This document shows, piece after piece, positions 24,712-31,668 of a stretch of 32,852 bases of DNA; the stretch's first letter is position 1, and each line of letters starts with the position of its first letter. The stretch is from NCBI RefSeq assembly GCF_022695985.1, contig NZ_JAAPBF010000064.1, forward strand, positions 1 to 32,852, written 5' to 3'. Under the pieces are notes generated by a model. The model was not told the DNA's origin. It saw only the letters and a list, made by a program, of their open reading frames with translations, and ran no database searches. The position numbers and the translations under genes are program-made. This DNA is from Streptomyces sp. NP-1717. Lineage in GTDB: Bacteria > Actinomycetota > Actinomycetes > Streptomycetales > Streptomycetaceae.

Positions 24712-25707
24712 CTAAACGCGGCCCAGACCCGACTGGACGATGAGGGCGCCGAGGTGGGTGCGGCTGGAGGCGTTGAGGGCCTGCATCAGTTTGGCTATGT
24801 GGGAGCGGCAGGTGCGGACGCTGATGCCCATCTTGCGGGCGACCATCTCGTCGGTGGTGCCCTCGGCGAGGAGACGGGCGATGCTGCGCTGTACGGACGT
24901 GACAGGCACGTCGGGGGAGACGGCGGGCGGGCGTTCCGTCATCGGAGTGGCGTGGGCCCACAGGACCTCGTAGACCTGGACGAGATACGTGATCAGGGCC
25001 GGGTGCCGGATTTCCAGGGCCGTGTGGCGGTTGGCGCTGGCGGGGATGAAGGCCACGGAACGGTCGACGATGATCAGGCGTTCGACGGTCTGCTCGACCG
25101 TGCGTACCTCCAGCCGGTCGGCGGGCACCTGCTCCAGATACTCCTTGACGATCGGGCTGTAGCGCGCCGGGTGCTGGTACAAGTGCCTTAATCGGGCGCC
25201 TCGTTCGATGGCCGCGAGGGAGCGGGCCAGACCCGCCATCATGACGTTGCGCTGCCTGCTGAAGCCCGGCTGGACCGTGAGGATCTCCGATGTCGCCGCG
25301 CCGGCGGCCTCGCCGACCTTCGCGTCGATCAGCCTTTTGCCGTCGAGGGCGGTGATGGAGGCGACGGGGTCCTCGGTGACGACGTTGCTCAGCGGCGCGA
25401 GCGAGTTGACCAGGGACGCGGTGAGCTGTACGCGTTCGTGGATCTCCCGGGTGATGGGCTGGAGGAGGTGCGCCAGGGCCGTGGACGGAAGTACCGGGCG
25501 CATCGACGCGTCGTCCCGGGGGTCGGGATACATGAGGGCCATGTCGGTGAGGCACGGCGCGGGCGTGAGTTCGTCGCGGTTGATCCGGCCTCTGCGCAGC
25601 GCCTCGGTGTAGAGGCGTATCGCCGACTCGCACAGCTCCCGGTCGCTGTGCGGATGTGTCTGTTTGTCTGCACTTTCGGCTATTTGAGTGCCCCCCGCTT
25701 TCTGCAA
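24712..25707 (-). CDS. LuxR-type HTH regulator with TrmB/PLD-like middle domain (copy 1)
   Basis: A regulator of about 331 residues. The N-terminal helix-rich part (CESAIRLYTEALRRGRI) is followed by a middle domain with LTVQPGFSRQ, LRHLYQHPARYSP, LEVRTVEQTVERLIIVDRSV and AFIPA, typical of the TrmB/phospholipase-D-like domain in many Streptomyces regulators. The C-terminal LuxR helix-turn-helix is QRSIARLLAEGTTDEMVARK and VRTCRSHIAKLMQAL. It has no receiver domain. The best start is TTG 25707 and no ribosome-binding site precedes it; a TAGGAT -10 lies 24 bases upstream. It is a tandem paralogue of the gene at 25880-26863. Target and signal are unknown. Confidence 0.82.
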   Translation of the reverse strand: MQKAGGTQIAESADKQTHPHSDRELCESAIRLYTEALRRGRINRDELTPAPCLTDMALMYPDPRDDASMRPVLPSTALAHLLQPITREIHERVQLTASLVNSLAPLSNVVTEDPVASITALDGKRLIDAKVGEAAGAATSEILTVQPGFSRQRNVMMAGLARSLAAIERGARLRHLYQHPARYSPIVKEYLEQVPADRLEVRTVEQTVERLIIVDRSVAFIPASANRHTALEIRHPALITYLVQVYEVLWAHATPMTERPPAVSPDVPVTSVQRSIARLLAEGTTDEMVARKMGISVRTCRSHIAKLMQALNASSRTHLGALIVQSGLGRV

Positions 25708-25743
25708 TGCAGCAAGATGACGGTGGTGAAATCCTAGTCGGTG

Positions 25744-25836
25744 GTGGAGTGTTGTTGAGGCCGGGAGGGGGCAACTCCCGGAGCGCGTCCGGGCCGTGGC
25801 CTCGCCACCGCGGGCGTGGTCACGGCCTCACTCCAC
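25744..25836 (-). terminator. Nested inverted repeats between the two LuxR genes
   Basis: Outer arms GTGGAGTG (25744-25751) and CACTCCAC (25829-25836) enclose two hairpins: CCGGGAG/CTCCCGG (25761-25781) and GGCCGTG/CACGGCC (25792-25827). The element follows the stop of the upstream LuxR gene, so it may terminate that transcript, but the three-way layout is more elaborate than a simple terminator. Confidence 0.5.
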
Positions 25837-25879
25837 TCTTTCCCAGTGGTCCGCTGGAGGTGCCGCGTGTTCGGACAGC

Positions 25880-26863
25880 TCAGTGATCCTGGTCCAGGAC
25901 TCCTGATTGGGCGATGAGATAGCCGAGTTGGGCCCGGCTGCCACTGCCGAGTGTGGTACTCAGCTTGGCGATGTGCGCGCGGCAGGTGCGTACGTTCATG
26001 CCGAGTCGGCGCGCGATCGCCTCGTCCACATGGCCGTCGATGAGGAGCTTGGCGATGGAGCGCTGGGTGCTGGTGATGCCGTCGATCTCCGGTGCGTACG
26101 ACAACTGCTCGTCCCAGGGGGTGCCGTGGAGCCAGAACTGCTCGAAGACACCGACGAGATACTGGACGAGCCCTTCGTGACGCAGCTCCAGGGCGATCCT
26201 CCGATCGCTGCGGGCAGGTACGAACGCCACTTTGCGGTCGACGATGATGAGGCGTTCGATGATCTCTTCGAGCGTTCTCACCTCCACTCCGTGCGGGGCG
26301 ACCAGTTCCACGTAGGCCAGCGTCGCGGGGTGGTGCCGGGCCGTGTGCTGGTACAGGGTCCGCATCTTCACGCCGTTGTCGAGCAGGGGGCGAACCCGGC
26401 GCAGGGCCTCCTCCTGGGCGGTCGGCCCCCTTCCGCTGCCGGGCTGGACGGTCAGCAGTTCCTCGGTGCATTCCGCGGTGACCCGGTCCAGGGTCGAGTT
26501 GATGAGACTCAGCCCTTCGAGCACGGTGATCGCGTGCGTGGTCGACGGGTCGGTGGCGGTGAGCGTCATGAACGGCTCGAAGGTCTCCGCCAGCGACATG
26601 GCGAGTTGCCTGCGCTCCTGGATCTCCCGTTCAAGGGGATGCGTGAGCTGGTTGAGGGCGATGGCCGGGGACACGGGACGGAGCCACTGGGCGTCGTCCG
26701 GATCCGGCCGCAACAGCGCGAGCGCGAGCAGGCAGGGTGCCCCCTCCACCTCTGACCGGGACAGCCGGCCGGAACGTAGCGCCGCCGCGTACAGATTTTT
26801 GCCGGCTTCGCACAGTTCGCCAGGCCCATGCTTATGTCCGTCAATCCCCTGACTTGACTGCAT
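25880..26863 (-). CDS. LuxR-type HTH regulator with TrmB/PLD-like middle domain (copy 2)
   Basis: A 327-residue paralogue of the downstream regulator. It has the same blocks in the same order: CEAGKNLYAAALRSGRL, LLTVQPGSGRG, MRTLYQHTARHHP, VEVRTLEEIIERLIIVDRKV, AFVPARSDRR, and the LuxR helix-turn-helix QRSIAKLLIDGHVDEAIARR and VRTCRAHIAKLSTTL. ATG 26863 is preceded by a GGGGGTGG stretch. It is divergent from the small exported peptide gene at 26992, with an inverted repeat in between, so it is the likely direct regulator of that unit. No phosphorylation domain is present, so the middle domain or N-terminus probably senses the signal. The ligand is unknown. Confidence 0.85.
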   Translation of the reverse strand: MQSSQGIDGHKHGPGELCEAGKNLYAAALRSGRLSRSEVEGAPCLLALALLRPDPDDAQWLRPVSPAIALNQLTHPLEREIQERRQLAMSLAETFEPFMTLTATDPSTTHAITVLEGLSLINSTLDRVTAECTEELLTVQPGSGRGPTAQEEALRRVRPLLDNGVKMRTLYQHTARHHPATLAYVELVAPHGVEVRTLEEIIERLIIVDRKVAFVPARSDRRIALELRHEGLVQYLVGVFEQFWLHGTPWDEQLSYAPEIDGITSTQRSIAKLLIDGHVDEAIARRLGMNVRTCRAHIAKLSTTLGSGSRAQLGYLIAQSGVLDQDH

Positions 26864-26880
26864 TTGCCACCCCCTCAGGG

Positions 26881-26895
26881 TCCTGAATTACAGGA
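26881..26895. promoter_or_regulatory. Inverted repeat between LuxR and peptide genes
   Basis: TCCTG (26881-26885) and CAGGA (26891-26895) flank AATTA, 18 bp before the LuxR start. The AT-rich centre in a GC-rich setting and the divergent position make it a possible binding site for the adjacent LuxR protein. Confidence 0.35.
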
Positions 26896-26991
26896 ACATG
26901 ATGCCCGTGCTCGCTGGTGGAAGCGTTCAGCGTGGGCCATCGTCTTAGTCGCGGGGGGAGGATAGTGATCAGAATGGGGTGGAGATCGTCC

Positions 26992-27159
26992 ATGAAGAGG
27001 ATGGCACGCGCGTTTTGCGTACTTGCTTTTGCCGTGGCCGTGACGGGTTCGCTCGCCGCGGTCGGTACCCCCTCGGCGGATAGCGCGTCTGTATCCGCTG
27101 TGCTGGCCCTGCCGGGCGATCCCTCTTGGGAGAGCGCACCGGCAGACCTGGGCGCATGA
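26992..27159 (+). CDS. Small exported peptide precursor
   Basis: A 55-residue product from ATG 26992, with GGAG seven bases upstream; earlier in-frame GTG 26965 and ATG 26974 are possible. It has a basic n-region (KRMAR), a hydrophobic core (FCVLAFAVAVTGSLAAV) and an Ala-X-Ala-type region (ASVSA at 32-36), so it looks like a Sec substrate. Cleavage after Ala36 would release a 19-residue acidic, Pro-rich peptide containing LPGDPSWESAP. Only one Cys is present, inside the signal. The stop overlaps the next start (ATGA). The gene is divergent from a LuxR gene. A pheromone-like signal is an attractive but untested reading; it could also be a small structural or vestigial protein. Confidence 0.6.
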   Translation: MKRMARAFCVLAFAVAVTGSLAAVGTPSADSASVSAVLALPGDPSWESAPADLGA

Positions 27160-27476
27160 CCGTCCCGCCGGACGACAGGGTCTTTCGGCGTGAGATGGCC
27201 TCGGCCTACCGGTCCGGGTGGCACTTCATCGATCTCGTCACGGCGATCCCACACCGTGGTGACTCGCTGATGGTCACCTTGTTCGGAGAGCCGGTGGTCG
27301 TCGTCCGTGAGGAGGACGAGGACGTCCGTGCCTACCGGTGTCTGAGGAAGCCTCGGGGGGCGCCGCAGCCCGTACGCTGCGCGATTCGGTACGACATGAT
27401 TTTCGTCAATCTTGACCAGCGTGACCACCAGCTGGTCGAACCACAGACCATTTCCGCCACCCCCCGCAGTGCCTGA
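27156..27476 (+). CDS. Rieske-oxygenase-like N-terminal domain lacking cluster ligands
   Basis: A 106-residue product translationally coupled to the peptide gene. SGWHFIDLVTAIPHRGDSLM, VTLFGEPVVVVREEDEDVRA and YDMIFVNLDQRDHQLVEP follow the strand order of the N-terminal region of Rieske non-haem oxygenase alpha subunits (entry strand, GEPVVVVR, then the FVNLD strand). The expected C-x-H and C-x2-H [2Fe-2S] ligands are absent: the place of CxHR reads YRCLRKPRGAPQ, and the second pair is missing with a shortened loop. It therefore should not bind a Rieske cluster. It may be a binding or scaffold protein, or a decayed fragment. The family link is my reading and needs a structure-based check. Confidence 0.5.
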   Translation: MTVPPDDRVFRREMASAYRSGWHFIDLVTAIPHRGDSLMVTLFGEPVVVVREEDEDVRAYRCLRKPRGAPQPVRCAIRYDMIFVNLDQRDHQLVEPQTISATPRSA

Positions 27477-27519
27477 GCGATTCCCCCGTCGTAGTAGATC
27501 GCTCGGGCGCTTCCCCCAC

Positions 27520-27564
27520 ACAGCGGCGCCATCGTGGACCTGAAACGCGATGGCGCCGCTGTGC
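27520..27564. terminator. Strong 16-bp-stem hairpin
   Basis: Perfect 16-bp arms (starting CACAGCGGCGCC at 27520 and ending GGCGCCGCTGTG at 27564) enclose a 13-base loop. It lies 44 bp after the Rieske-like gene, between it and the convergent PPOX gene. Confidence 0.8.
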
Positions 27565-27570
27565 TGTCCG

Positions 27571-27603
27571 CGTACGGGGCCGGTGTGCCGTGCCCCGTAC
27601 GCG
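27571..27603. terminator. Second hairpin in series
   Basis: Perfect 11-bp arms GCGTACGGGGC and GCCCCGTACGC around an 11-base loop, six bases after the previous hairpin. The pair probably stops transcription from both directions. Confidence 0.75.
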
Positions 27604-27640
27604 GGCGGAGTGCGTGGCGGCGGCGTACGCGCGGCGCGCG

Positions 27641-28045
27641 TCATCCTCTGCCCAGCGCGCGGTCGACGACGATCTCGATGACGACCCGGTCCGGATTGGG
27701 CGCCGGCGTGCGTTCGTAGCGGGCCGCGTAACGGCCTACGGCGTCCGCGACCCGATCGGCCTCCGTGCGTACCGTCGCGAGGCCCTCAAGCGTCGCCCAG
27801 CGCCTCCCGTGGGCCTGGCAGACCGCGACCCGCCCGCCGTCGGGGCCCGCCGCCAGGATGTTGGCGACCTTGGTCGAGTTCTTGTTGGTGATGACACGTG
27901 CCAGCGCGGCCTCCGGTTCGTATGTCACCCCCACCGGCACCACGTGCGGGGTGCCGTCCGGCCGGAGTGTGGTCAGGGTGCACAGGTGGCGCTCTCCCCA
28001 GAAGGCGAGATATCCGGGGTCGGGATCGCGTACGTCTTGGGCCAT
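27641..28045 (-). CDS. PPOX-class, probably F420-dependent, split-barrel protein
   Basis: A 134-residue split-beta-barrel protein of the pyridoxamine 5'-phosphate oxidase class. Visible features are LAFWGERHLCTLTTLRPDGT, PHVVPVGVTYEPE, a conserved NKNSTKVANI block that contacts the cofactor phosphate, and RVAVCQAHGRRWATLEGLA. Small actinobacterial proteins of this pattern use F420 or flavin and reduce varied substrates. The start at ATG 28045 has no ribosome-binding site, but a TATTCT -10-like box lies six bases upstream, suggesting a leaderless mRNA. It is divergent from clpB. The substrate is unknown. Confidence 0.82.
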   Translation of the reverse strand: MAQDVRDPDPGYLAFWGERHLCTLTTLRPDGTPHVVPVGVTYEPEAALARVITNKNSTKVANILAAGPDGGRVAVCQAHGRRWATLEGLATVRTEADRVADAVGRYAARYERTPAPNPDRVVIEIVVDRALGRG

Positions 28046-28051
28046 GCCGGA

Positions 28052-28057
28052 AGAATA
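28052..28057 (-). promoter_or_regulatory. -10-like element for a leaderless PPOX mRNA
   Basis: On the minus strand TATTCT (TANNNT) ends six bases before the ATG at 28045, the same geometry as at dcd. No clear -35 is seen. Confidence 0.4.
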
Positions 28058-28137
28058 GGCGCGAATCGGCCTCGGAGGTGCGGGGTGGCGGGAGTTGGTC
28101 TCCGAGGGCGATCGGCCGCCGGGCGTTCCTCGCGCGC

Positions 28138-28158
28138 CTTGAGTGGAATAGACTCAAC
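28138..28158 (+). promoter_or_regulatory. HAIR element (HspR operator) of clpB
   Basis: CTTGAGT-N7-ACTCAAC matches the HAIR consensus at 13 of 14 positions and lies 71 bp before the clpB start. It puts clpB under the HspR encoded in the dnaK operon. Confidence 0.85.
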
Positions 28159-28229
28159 TTTGCGTACGTTGGGTGGGTCAGGTCCCCGGGGCTGAGGGAC
28201 CGGCCCGAGTCGAGGAGGAGAGACCGCAC

Positions 28230-30884
28230 GTGGACGCCGAGCTGACGAACAAGAGCAAGGACGCGTTCAACGCCGCCACCGAGCGCGCGGTGTCGGCGGG
28301 GCATGCCGATCTGACCCCCGCGCATCTGCTGCTCGCGCTGCTGGCCGGCGAGGACAACGAGAACGTCACCGACCTGCTCGTCGCGGTCGACGCCGACCAG
28401 GCTGAGGTACGGTCCGGGGCGGAGCGGGTCCTGGCCGAGCTGGCCAGCGTGCGCGGCTCCACCGTCGCGCCGCCGCAGCCCGACCGCAGGCTGCTGGCCG
28501 TCGTCGGCGACGCCGGCAAGCGGGCGGGGAAGCTGGGCGACGACTACGTCTCGACCGAGCATCTGCTCATCGGGATCGCGGCCGAGGGCGGCAAGGCCGG
28601 GGACGTACTGGACCGGCAGGGAGCCGGTGCGAAGAAGCTGCTGGAAGCGTTCGAGAAGGCAAGGGGAGGACGCCGGGTGACCACGCCCGACCCGGAGGGC
28701 CAGTACAAGGCCCTGGAGAAGTTCGGCACCGACTTCACGGCCGCGGCGCGCCTCGGCAGGCTCGACCCGGTCATCGGCCGGGACCAGGAGATCCGCCGCG
28801 TCGTGCAGGTGCTGTCGCGCCGTACGAAGAACAACCCCGTGCTGATCGGCGAGCCCGGCGTCGGCAAGACGGCCGTGGTGGAAGGGCTCGCGCAGCGCAT
28901 CGTCAAGGGCGACGTGCCGGAGTCCCTGAAGAACAAGAAGCTGGTCTCCCTGGACCTCGGCGCGATGGTCGCGGGCGCCAAGTACCGCGGTGAGTTCGAG
29001 GAGCGGCTGAAGACCGTCCTGTCGGAGATCAAGGAGAGCGACGGGCAGATCATCACGTTCATCGACGAGCTGCACACCGTCGTGGGCGCGGGCGCCGGCG
29101 GCGACTCCGCCATGGACGCGGGCAACATGCTCAAGCCCATGCTGGCCCGCGGCGAGCTGCGCATGGTCGGCGCGACGACCCTGGACGAGTACCGGGAGCG
29201 CATCGAGAAGGACGCGGCGCTGGAGCGGCGCTTCCAGCAGGTGCTGATCGCCGAGCCGAACGTCGAGGACACGATCGCGATCCTGCGCGGGCTCAAGGGC
29301 CGGTACGAGGCGCACCACAAGGTGCAGATCGCGGACGCCGCGCTGGTGGCCGCCGCCGCCCTCTCCGACCGCTACATCACCTCGCGCTTCCTGCCCGACA
29401 AGGCCATCGACCTCGTCGACGAGGCCGCCTCCCGCCTCCGTATGGAGATCGACTCCTCGCCTGTCGAGATCGACGAACTCCAGCGGTCGGTGGACCGCCT
29501 CCGTATGGAGGAGCTGGCCCTCAAGAACGAGTCGGACCCCGCGTCCAAGCAGCGTCTGGAGAAGCTGCGCCGCGACCTCGCCGACCGCGAGGAGGAGCTG
29601 CGGGGACTCGACGCCCGCTGGCAGAAGGAGCGCCAGGGCCTCAACCGCGTCGGTGAGCTGAAGGAGAAGCTGGACGAGTTGCGGGGGCAGGCCGAGCGCG
29701 CGCGGCGCGACCAGGACCTCGACACCGCCTCCAAGCTGCTGTACGGCGAGATCCCGGACGTGGAGCGGGAGTTGGCGGAGGCGGCCGAGGCGGAGCAGGA
29801 GGCCGCCAAGGACACCATGGTCAAGGAGGAGGTCGGCCCGGACGACATCGCCGATGTCGTCGGCTCGTGGACCGGGATCCCGGCCGGGCGGCTGCTGGAG
29901 GGCGAGACGCGCAAACTCCTCCGTATGGAGGCCGAGCTGGGGAACCGGCTGATCGGCCAGACGGAGGCGGTCGAGGCGGTGTCGGACGCGGTACGGCGCA
30001 CCCGCGCGGGCATCGCGGACCCGGACCGGCCGACCGGTTCGTTCCTCTTCCTCGGGCCGACCGGTGTCGGCAAGACCGAACTGGCCAAGGCGCTGGCCGA
30101 CTTCCTCTTCGACGACGAGCGGGCCATGGTCCGCATCGACATGAGCGAGTACGGCGAGAAGCACTCGGTCGCCCGGCTCGTCGGCGCGCCGCCCGGCTAC
30201 GTCGGCTACGAGGAGGGCGGCCAGCTCACCGAGGCCGTCCGCCGCAGGCCGTACAGCGTGGTCCTGCTGGACGAGGTCGAGAAGGCGCATCCGGAGGTCT
30301 TCGACGTCCTGCTCCAGGTGCTCGACGACGGGCGGCTCACCGACGGCCAGGGCCGGACCGTGGACTTCCGCAACACCATCCTGATCCTGACGTCGAACCT
30401 CGGCAGTCAGTACCTGGTCGATCCGGTCCCCTCGGCTCAGACGAAGAAGGAGCGGGTGCTGGAGGCCGTACGCAGCTCCTTCAAGCCGGAGTTCCTGAAC
30501 CGGCTGGACGATCTCGTGGTCTTCTCGGCCCTCTCCGAGGAGGAGCTGGCCAGGATCGCCGACCTCCAGATCGCCCGCCTCGCCAGGCGACTGGCCGACC
30601 GCCGGCTCACCCTCGACATCACTCCGGAAGCCCTCGCCTGGCTCGCCGACAAGGGCAACGACCCGGCGTACGGCGCCCGCCCGCTGCGGCGTCTGATCCA
30701 GACGGCGATCGGCGACCGGCTGGCGAAGGAGATCCTCGCGGGCGAGGTCGTGGACGGCGACACCGTACGGGTGGAGCGCGTGGACGACGGGCTGATCGTG
30801 GGGCCGGTGACGCGCGGGGAGGAACCGGAGGACGCGGAGGCGGGGGACGGAACGGACGCGCCTTCTCTGGAGAAGACGCCGTAG
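28230..30884 (+). CDS. clpB: ATP-dependent disaggregase ClpB
   Basis: An 884-residue AAA+ protein that pulls polypeptides out of aggregates together with DnaK. The Clp N-domain (about 1-145) precedes AAA1 with Walker A GEPGVGKT near 206 and Walker B IITFIDE. The coiled-coil M-domain (about 400-520; RLEKLRRDLADREEELRG) distinguishes ClpB from ClpA and ClpC. AAA2 has Walker A GPTGVGKT near 610, GYVGYEEGG pore loop, Walker B VVLLDE, and sensor-2 GARPLRR. There is no ClpP-binding loop motif that I can see. GTG 28230 has GGAGGAGAG 9 bp upstream. It is monocistronic, with a HAIR site before it and a hairpin after it. Confidence 0.97.
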   Translation: MDAELTNKSKDAFNAATERAVSAGHADLTPAHLLLALLAGEDNENVTDLLVAVDADQAEVRSGAERVLAELASVRGSTVAPPQPDRRLLAVVGDAGKRAGKLGDDYVSTEHLLIGIAAEGGKAGDVLDRQGAGAKKLLEAFEKARGGRRVTTPDPEGQYKALEKFGTDFTAAARLGRLDPVIGRDQEIRRVVQVLSRRTKNNPVLIGEPGVGKTAVVEGLAQRIVKGDVPESLKNKKLVSLDLGAMVAGAKYRGEFEERLKTVLSEIKESDGQIITFIDELHTVVGAGAGGDSAMDAGNMLKPMLARGELRMVGATTLDEYRERIEKDAALERRFQQVLIAEPNVEDTIAILRGLKGRYEAHHKVQIADAALVAAAALSDRYITSRFLPDKAIDLVDEAASRLRMEIDSSPVEIDELQRSVDRLRMEELALKNESDPASKQRLEKLRRDLADREEELRGLDARWQKERQGLNRVGELKEKLDELRGQAERARRDQDLDTASKLLYGEIPDVERELAEAAEAEQEAAKDTMVKEEVGPDDIADVVGSWTGIPAGRLLEGETRKLLRMEAELGNRLIGQTEAVEAVSDAVRRTRAGIADPDRPTGSFLFLGPTGVGKTELAKALADFLFDDERAMVRIDMSEYGEKHSVARLVGAPPGYVGYEEGGQLTEAVRRRPYSVVLLDEVEKAHPEVFDVLLQVLDDGRLTDGQGRTVDFRNTILILTSNLGSQYLVDPVPSAQTKKERVLEAVRSSFKPEFLNRLDDLVVFSALSEEELARIADLQIARLARRLADRRLTLDITPEALAWLADKGNDPAYGARPLRRLIQTAIGDRLAKEILAGEVVDGDTVRVERVDDGLIVGPVTRGEEPEDAEAGDGTDAPSLEKTP

Positions 30885-30911
30885 GGCACGGCGGGCCCCG
30901 CCCGGCCCGCG

Positions 30912-30938
30912 GGCCCGCCACCCACGTGGTGGCGGGCC
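30912..30938 (+). terminator. clpB terminator
   Basis: A perfect 11-bp stem GGCCCGCCACC/GGTGGCGGGCC with a CACGT loop lies 28 bp after the clpB stop and is followed by TTCC. Confidence 0.8.
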
Positions 30939-31059
30939 TTCCAGTGGACCATCGCGCGGAGCTTCGCGCGATTGCCCACGGGGTGCAGGGTTTCCGCCCG
31001 GGGATCGCGGCTAGGGTCGTCGTCAGACAACGGCATGCCATCCTCAGGAGAATCCAGCG

Positions 31060-31608
31060 ATGACCATCGACCCGTCCTCGATTCCGAATTTCGGGGCCCA
31101 GCCCCAGCCGCAGGCTGCGGGAACGGCGGGCCCTGTCGTCCCCGACCAGGACCTGGTCAAGCAGCTCCTCGACCAGATGGAGCTGAAGTACGTCGTCGAC
31201 GACGAGGGTGACCTCGCGGCGCCGTGGGAGGAATTCCGCACGTACTTCATGTTCCGCGGCGAGGGCGACCAGCAGGTCTTCTCCGTGCGGACGTTCTACG
31301 ACCGGCCCCACGCCATCGATGACAAGGCCAAGATCCTCGACGCGATCGACGACTGGAACCGCCGCACGCTGTGGCCCAAGGTCTACAGCCACGTGCACGA
31401 GGAGGAGGACGGCGGCCCCACCACCGTCCGCCTCATCGGCGAGGCCCAGATGCTGATCGGCACCGGGGTCAGCCTGGAGCACTTCGTGTCGTCGACCGTC
31501 AGCTGGGTGCGGGCGTCGATCGAGTTCGACAAGTGGATCGTCGAGACCTTCGGGCTGACCCCGGCCGAGGAGAAGTCCGGCGAGGAGAAGCCGGCCGACG
31601 ACGCCTGA
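31060..31608 (+). CDS. YbjN-domain protein
   Basis: A 182-residue cytoplasmic protein of the YbjN/type III secretion chaperone-like fold. The core shows LVKQLLDQMELKYVVDDEGD, an YFMFRGEGDQQVFSVRTFYD strand pair, IDDWNRRTLWPKVYSHV, and a C-terminal helix (VRASIEFDKWIVETFG). The first 25 residues (Pro/Gln-rich) and the acidic tail are likely disordered. AGGAG lies 9 bp before ATG 31060. The biochemical role of the family is unsettled; it may act as a binding chaperone or stress factor. It follows clpB but has its own upstream region after the clpB terminator. Confidence 0.85.
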   Translation: MTIDPSSIPNFGAQPQPQAAGTAGPVVPDQDLVKQLLDQMELKYVVDDEGDLAAPWEEFRTYFMFRGEGDQQVFSVRTFYDRPHAIDDKAKILDAIDDWNRRTLWPKVYSHVHEEEDGGPTTVRLIGEAQMLIGTGVSLEHFVSSTVSWVRASIEFDKWIVETFGLTPAEEKSGEEKPADDA

Positions 31609-31668
31609 CGAATCGTCCGGACAACGCCTCGTGGCGCCCCCTGCGGCGGCTCGCCGGGCGCGCCCTCC

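Noticed and set aside
26917..26991. Extended N-terminus for the exported peptide starting at GTG 26917
   Set aside because: It would put about 25 polar residues before the signal peptide; ATG 26992 has a properly spaced GGAG.
27786..30290. 834-residue minus-strand open frame opposite clpB
   Set aside because: Shadow of clpB that runs across the HAIR promoter; Leu/Val/Arg/Gly-rich without motifs.
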